A DNA stretch of 64,000 bases from Nostoc sp. PCC 7524 (GTDB lineage: Bacteria; Cyanobacteriota; Cyanobacteriia; Cyanobacteriales; Nostocaceae), in contig NC_019684.1 in NCBI RefSeq assembly GCF_000316645.1, forward strand, positions 4,307,501 through 4,371,500, in the 5' to 3' direction. Below, piece by piece: positions 62,903-64,000 of this stretch (the stretch's first letter is position 1; every line of letters starts with the position of its first letter). The notes below the pieces were generated by a model. The model was given only the letters and a program-made list of their open reading frames with translations, searched no databases and was not told the origin of the DNA. The position numbers and the translations under genes are program-made.

Positions 62903-64000
62903 TTACTGATGTTGTCGCCATGCAATAACTTTTTCAGTTTCTGCCAAAGCTGGACTAATGCCAAACCAGCGTCCACGAGGATCTCGGTATTCAAACAAAT
63001 ACATACTTCTGAGTAAGCTCTGATAATCAGACTCGCCTTTAACACTTTGTTGCTGTACAACTTCAAATAATAATTCCCACTGACATTCATCAATAGCTAA
63101 TAGCAAATCATCACGATAATCTTTAATGACAGCTTCTAAACAATCTCTGGAAAATGGCGGATCTTGTCGTTGGAGGCAGCTGTACAGTAAACCTAATAAA
63201 TTACGTATATGTCCACCACTAACACGGCATAAACGGTCTAGGGTGTCTGGGTGATCAAATAATTCTGTAATAAATTGCTCCCTTTCATTACAGGGAACTT
63301 CTGGAAAAGCTCTTGCTAGCACTAACTGACGCAGTAAAGACATTCCAGGTTCGTAGTCACTACCATCTCTTTGGCGCACTAGCACCATTGGCAATACTTT
63401 GGGAGCAATACCGCCTCCCAAACGGTTTTTCAGTGTTTCGTACTCATTGGAAAAAATTAACGCCAGGGGAATTGTGTAAACCAAATGGCATTTGAGTCTA
63501 CGTAACTGTTCACCTCTATCAATGAATAGATATTCTGGTTGCGTCCGTCCAGATGCCATAGGACGCATATCAACTCGGTCTAAGTTATCTACGATGACTA
63601 CTAATCCTTTTTGACCCCGCAACTTTAGCTGCTCAATAGCTTTTTCTAATATCTCTTCATTAATTGCTTGTAGAATGCTGTTGGTGCGAGGTTCTAAATA
63701 CTGCCTAAGTTGATTGCGTAACTGAGTGCTATCTTTAGTTTTAGCCGTAATTTTGGCAATACCCAAGGAAAACTCTGCTTCTCCCGAAAGTTCTATCGGT
63801 GTTTGCAAGAAATCGCCGATTTCTTTAAACAAAGTGCTAAAGTAACCAGGTTTCTGTTTGACACCGATCGCTTCCAAACTCACACTAACTTGACGAGCGA
63901 CACTCAACAAAATATCACTAATATCAATATCTGCCATATCCAGGTCTTGACTGGACTCAAAATAGACTACATGAAACCCCGCTACTTCTAACTCGGCTTT
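62903..64000 (-). CDS. P-loop ATPase of the AAA/STAND type, C-terminal part
   Basis: The frame runs off the right edge, leaving 365 residues. The first residues in the window are KAELEVAGFHVVYFESSQDL, then MADIDISDILLSVARQVSVS; Walker B is GLVVIVDNLDRVD; CHLVYTIPLALIFSNEYE and PMVLVRQRDGS follow, with a winged-helix-like end (SGGHIRNLLGLLYSC, GISPALAETEKVI). The Walker A must lie outside the window. This is a prokaryotic AAA/STAND ATPase often found beside TPR or WD40 proteins in filamentous cyanobacteria. It is 184 bases upstream of the STAND gene with a palindrome between; a functional pair is likely but not proven. Confidence 0.8.
   Translation of the reverse strand, partial: KAELEVAGFHVVYFESSQDLDMADIDISDILLSVARQVSVSLEAIGVKQKPGYFSTLFKEIGDFLQTPIELSGEAEFSLGIAKITAKTKDSTQLRNQLRQYLEPRTNSILQAINEEILEKAIEQLKLRGQKGLVVIVDNLDRVDMRPMASGRTQPEYLFIDRGEQLRRLKCHLVYTIPLALIFSNEYETLKNRLGGGIAPKVLPMVLVRQRDGSDYEPGMSLLRQLVLARAFPEVPCNEREQFITELFDHPDTLDRLCRVSGGHIRNLLGLLYSCLQRQDPPFSRDCLEAVIKDYRDDLLLAIDECQWELLFEVVQQQSVKGESDYQSLLRSMYLFEYRDPRGRWFGISPALAETEKVIAWRQHQ

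Overview
The window is chromosomal DNA of a filamentous, heterocyst-forming-type cyanobacterium (Nostocales, Nostoc/Anabaena group). The evidence is the photosynthesis gene set (psbEFLJ, psaI, petM, psbO, ndhCKJ, rubA, ycf48, ycf39), frequent HIP1 octamers (GCGATCGC), heptamer short tandem repeats of the CCCCAAT/CCCCAGT and CAATAGG types, and a SigF-type sigma factor beside psbO. The order ndhJ-ndhK-ndhC / rubA-ycf48-psbEFLJ / psaI ... sigF-psbO agrees with my memory of Nostoc sp. PCC 7120, but the flanking content differs, so I take this to be a relative rather than that strain.

1-12.5 kb is mostly housekeeping: the end of an AI-2E family permease, a SWIM zinc-finger protein, lpdA, trpC, a gutted aminotransferase pseudogene, a DUF2949 protein, a DUF192 lipoprotein, an NblR-like response regulator, NAD kinase, ycf39, petM (34 codons) and pdxA. 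12.5-24 kb holds a secreted orphan, a frameshifted gene remnant, an OmpR-type regulator, a NACHT NTPase with an N-terminal helix-turn-helix, a rhodanese-like protein without its cysteine, RNase D, two CAP-domain secreted proteins, trpB, a SUI1 factor, a Pmp3-type proteolipid and a methyltransferase. 24-31 kb has two paralogous membrane proteins, an N-acylglucosamine 2-epimerase, a two-domain sucrose-phosphate synthase and a CPA1 antiporter.

31-33.3 kb is an RNA-processing locus: a Ro60 orthologue (rsr) preceded on the same strand by three tRNA-like RNAs of about 140 nt. Each has acceptor, D and T arms, but the anticodon arm is replaced by a hairpin resembling the Ro-binding element of Y RNAs. 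I call them candidate Y RNAs. A membrane-anchored helix-turn-helix protein follows, with a 15-bp inverted repeat ending at its start codon.

34.5-43.3 kb is core metabolism and photosynthesis: pyrD, a multi-GAF protein with a decayed kinase domain, ndhCKJ, rubA-ycf48, psbEFLJ and psaI. 43.4-52.9 kb contains an 845-residue protein and then the most unusual unit of the window: a four-gene, same-strand operon encoding a VWA membrane protein, a large tubulin-like GTPase, a MotA/ExbB-like channel with a long coiled-coil tail, and an OmpA/MotB-like partner that keeps the channel aspartate. It resembles the stator half of Zorya coupled to a tubulin-family cytoskeletal protein.

53.3-64 kb has a PilP-like lipoprotein with a small partner, sigF, psbO, a small orphan, and a 1661-residue STAND NTPase with 14 WD40 repeats. 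Directly upstream of it is a second P-loop ATPase that runs off the window. Together with the NACHT protein this makes the window rich in large signal-transducing NTPases of kinds often linked to defence or stress responses.
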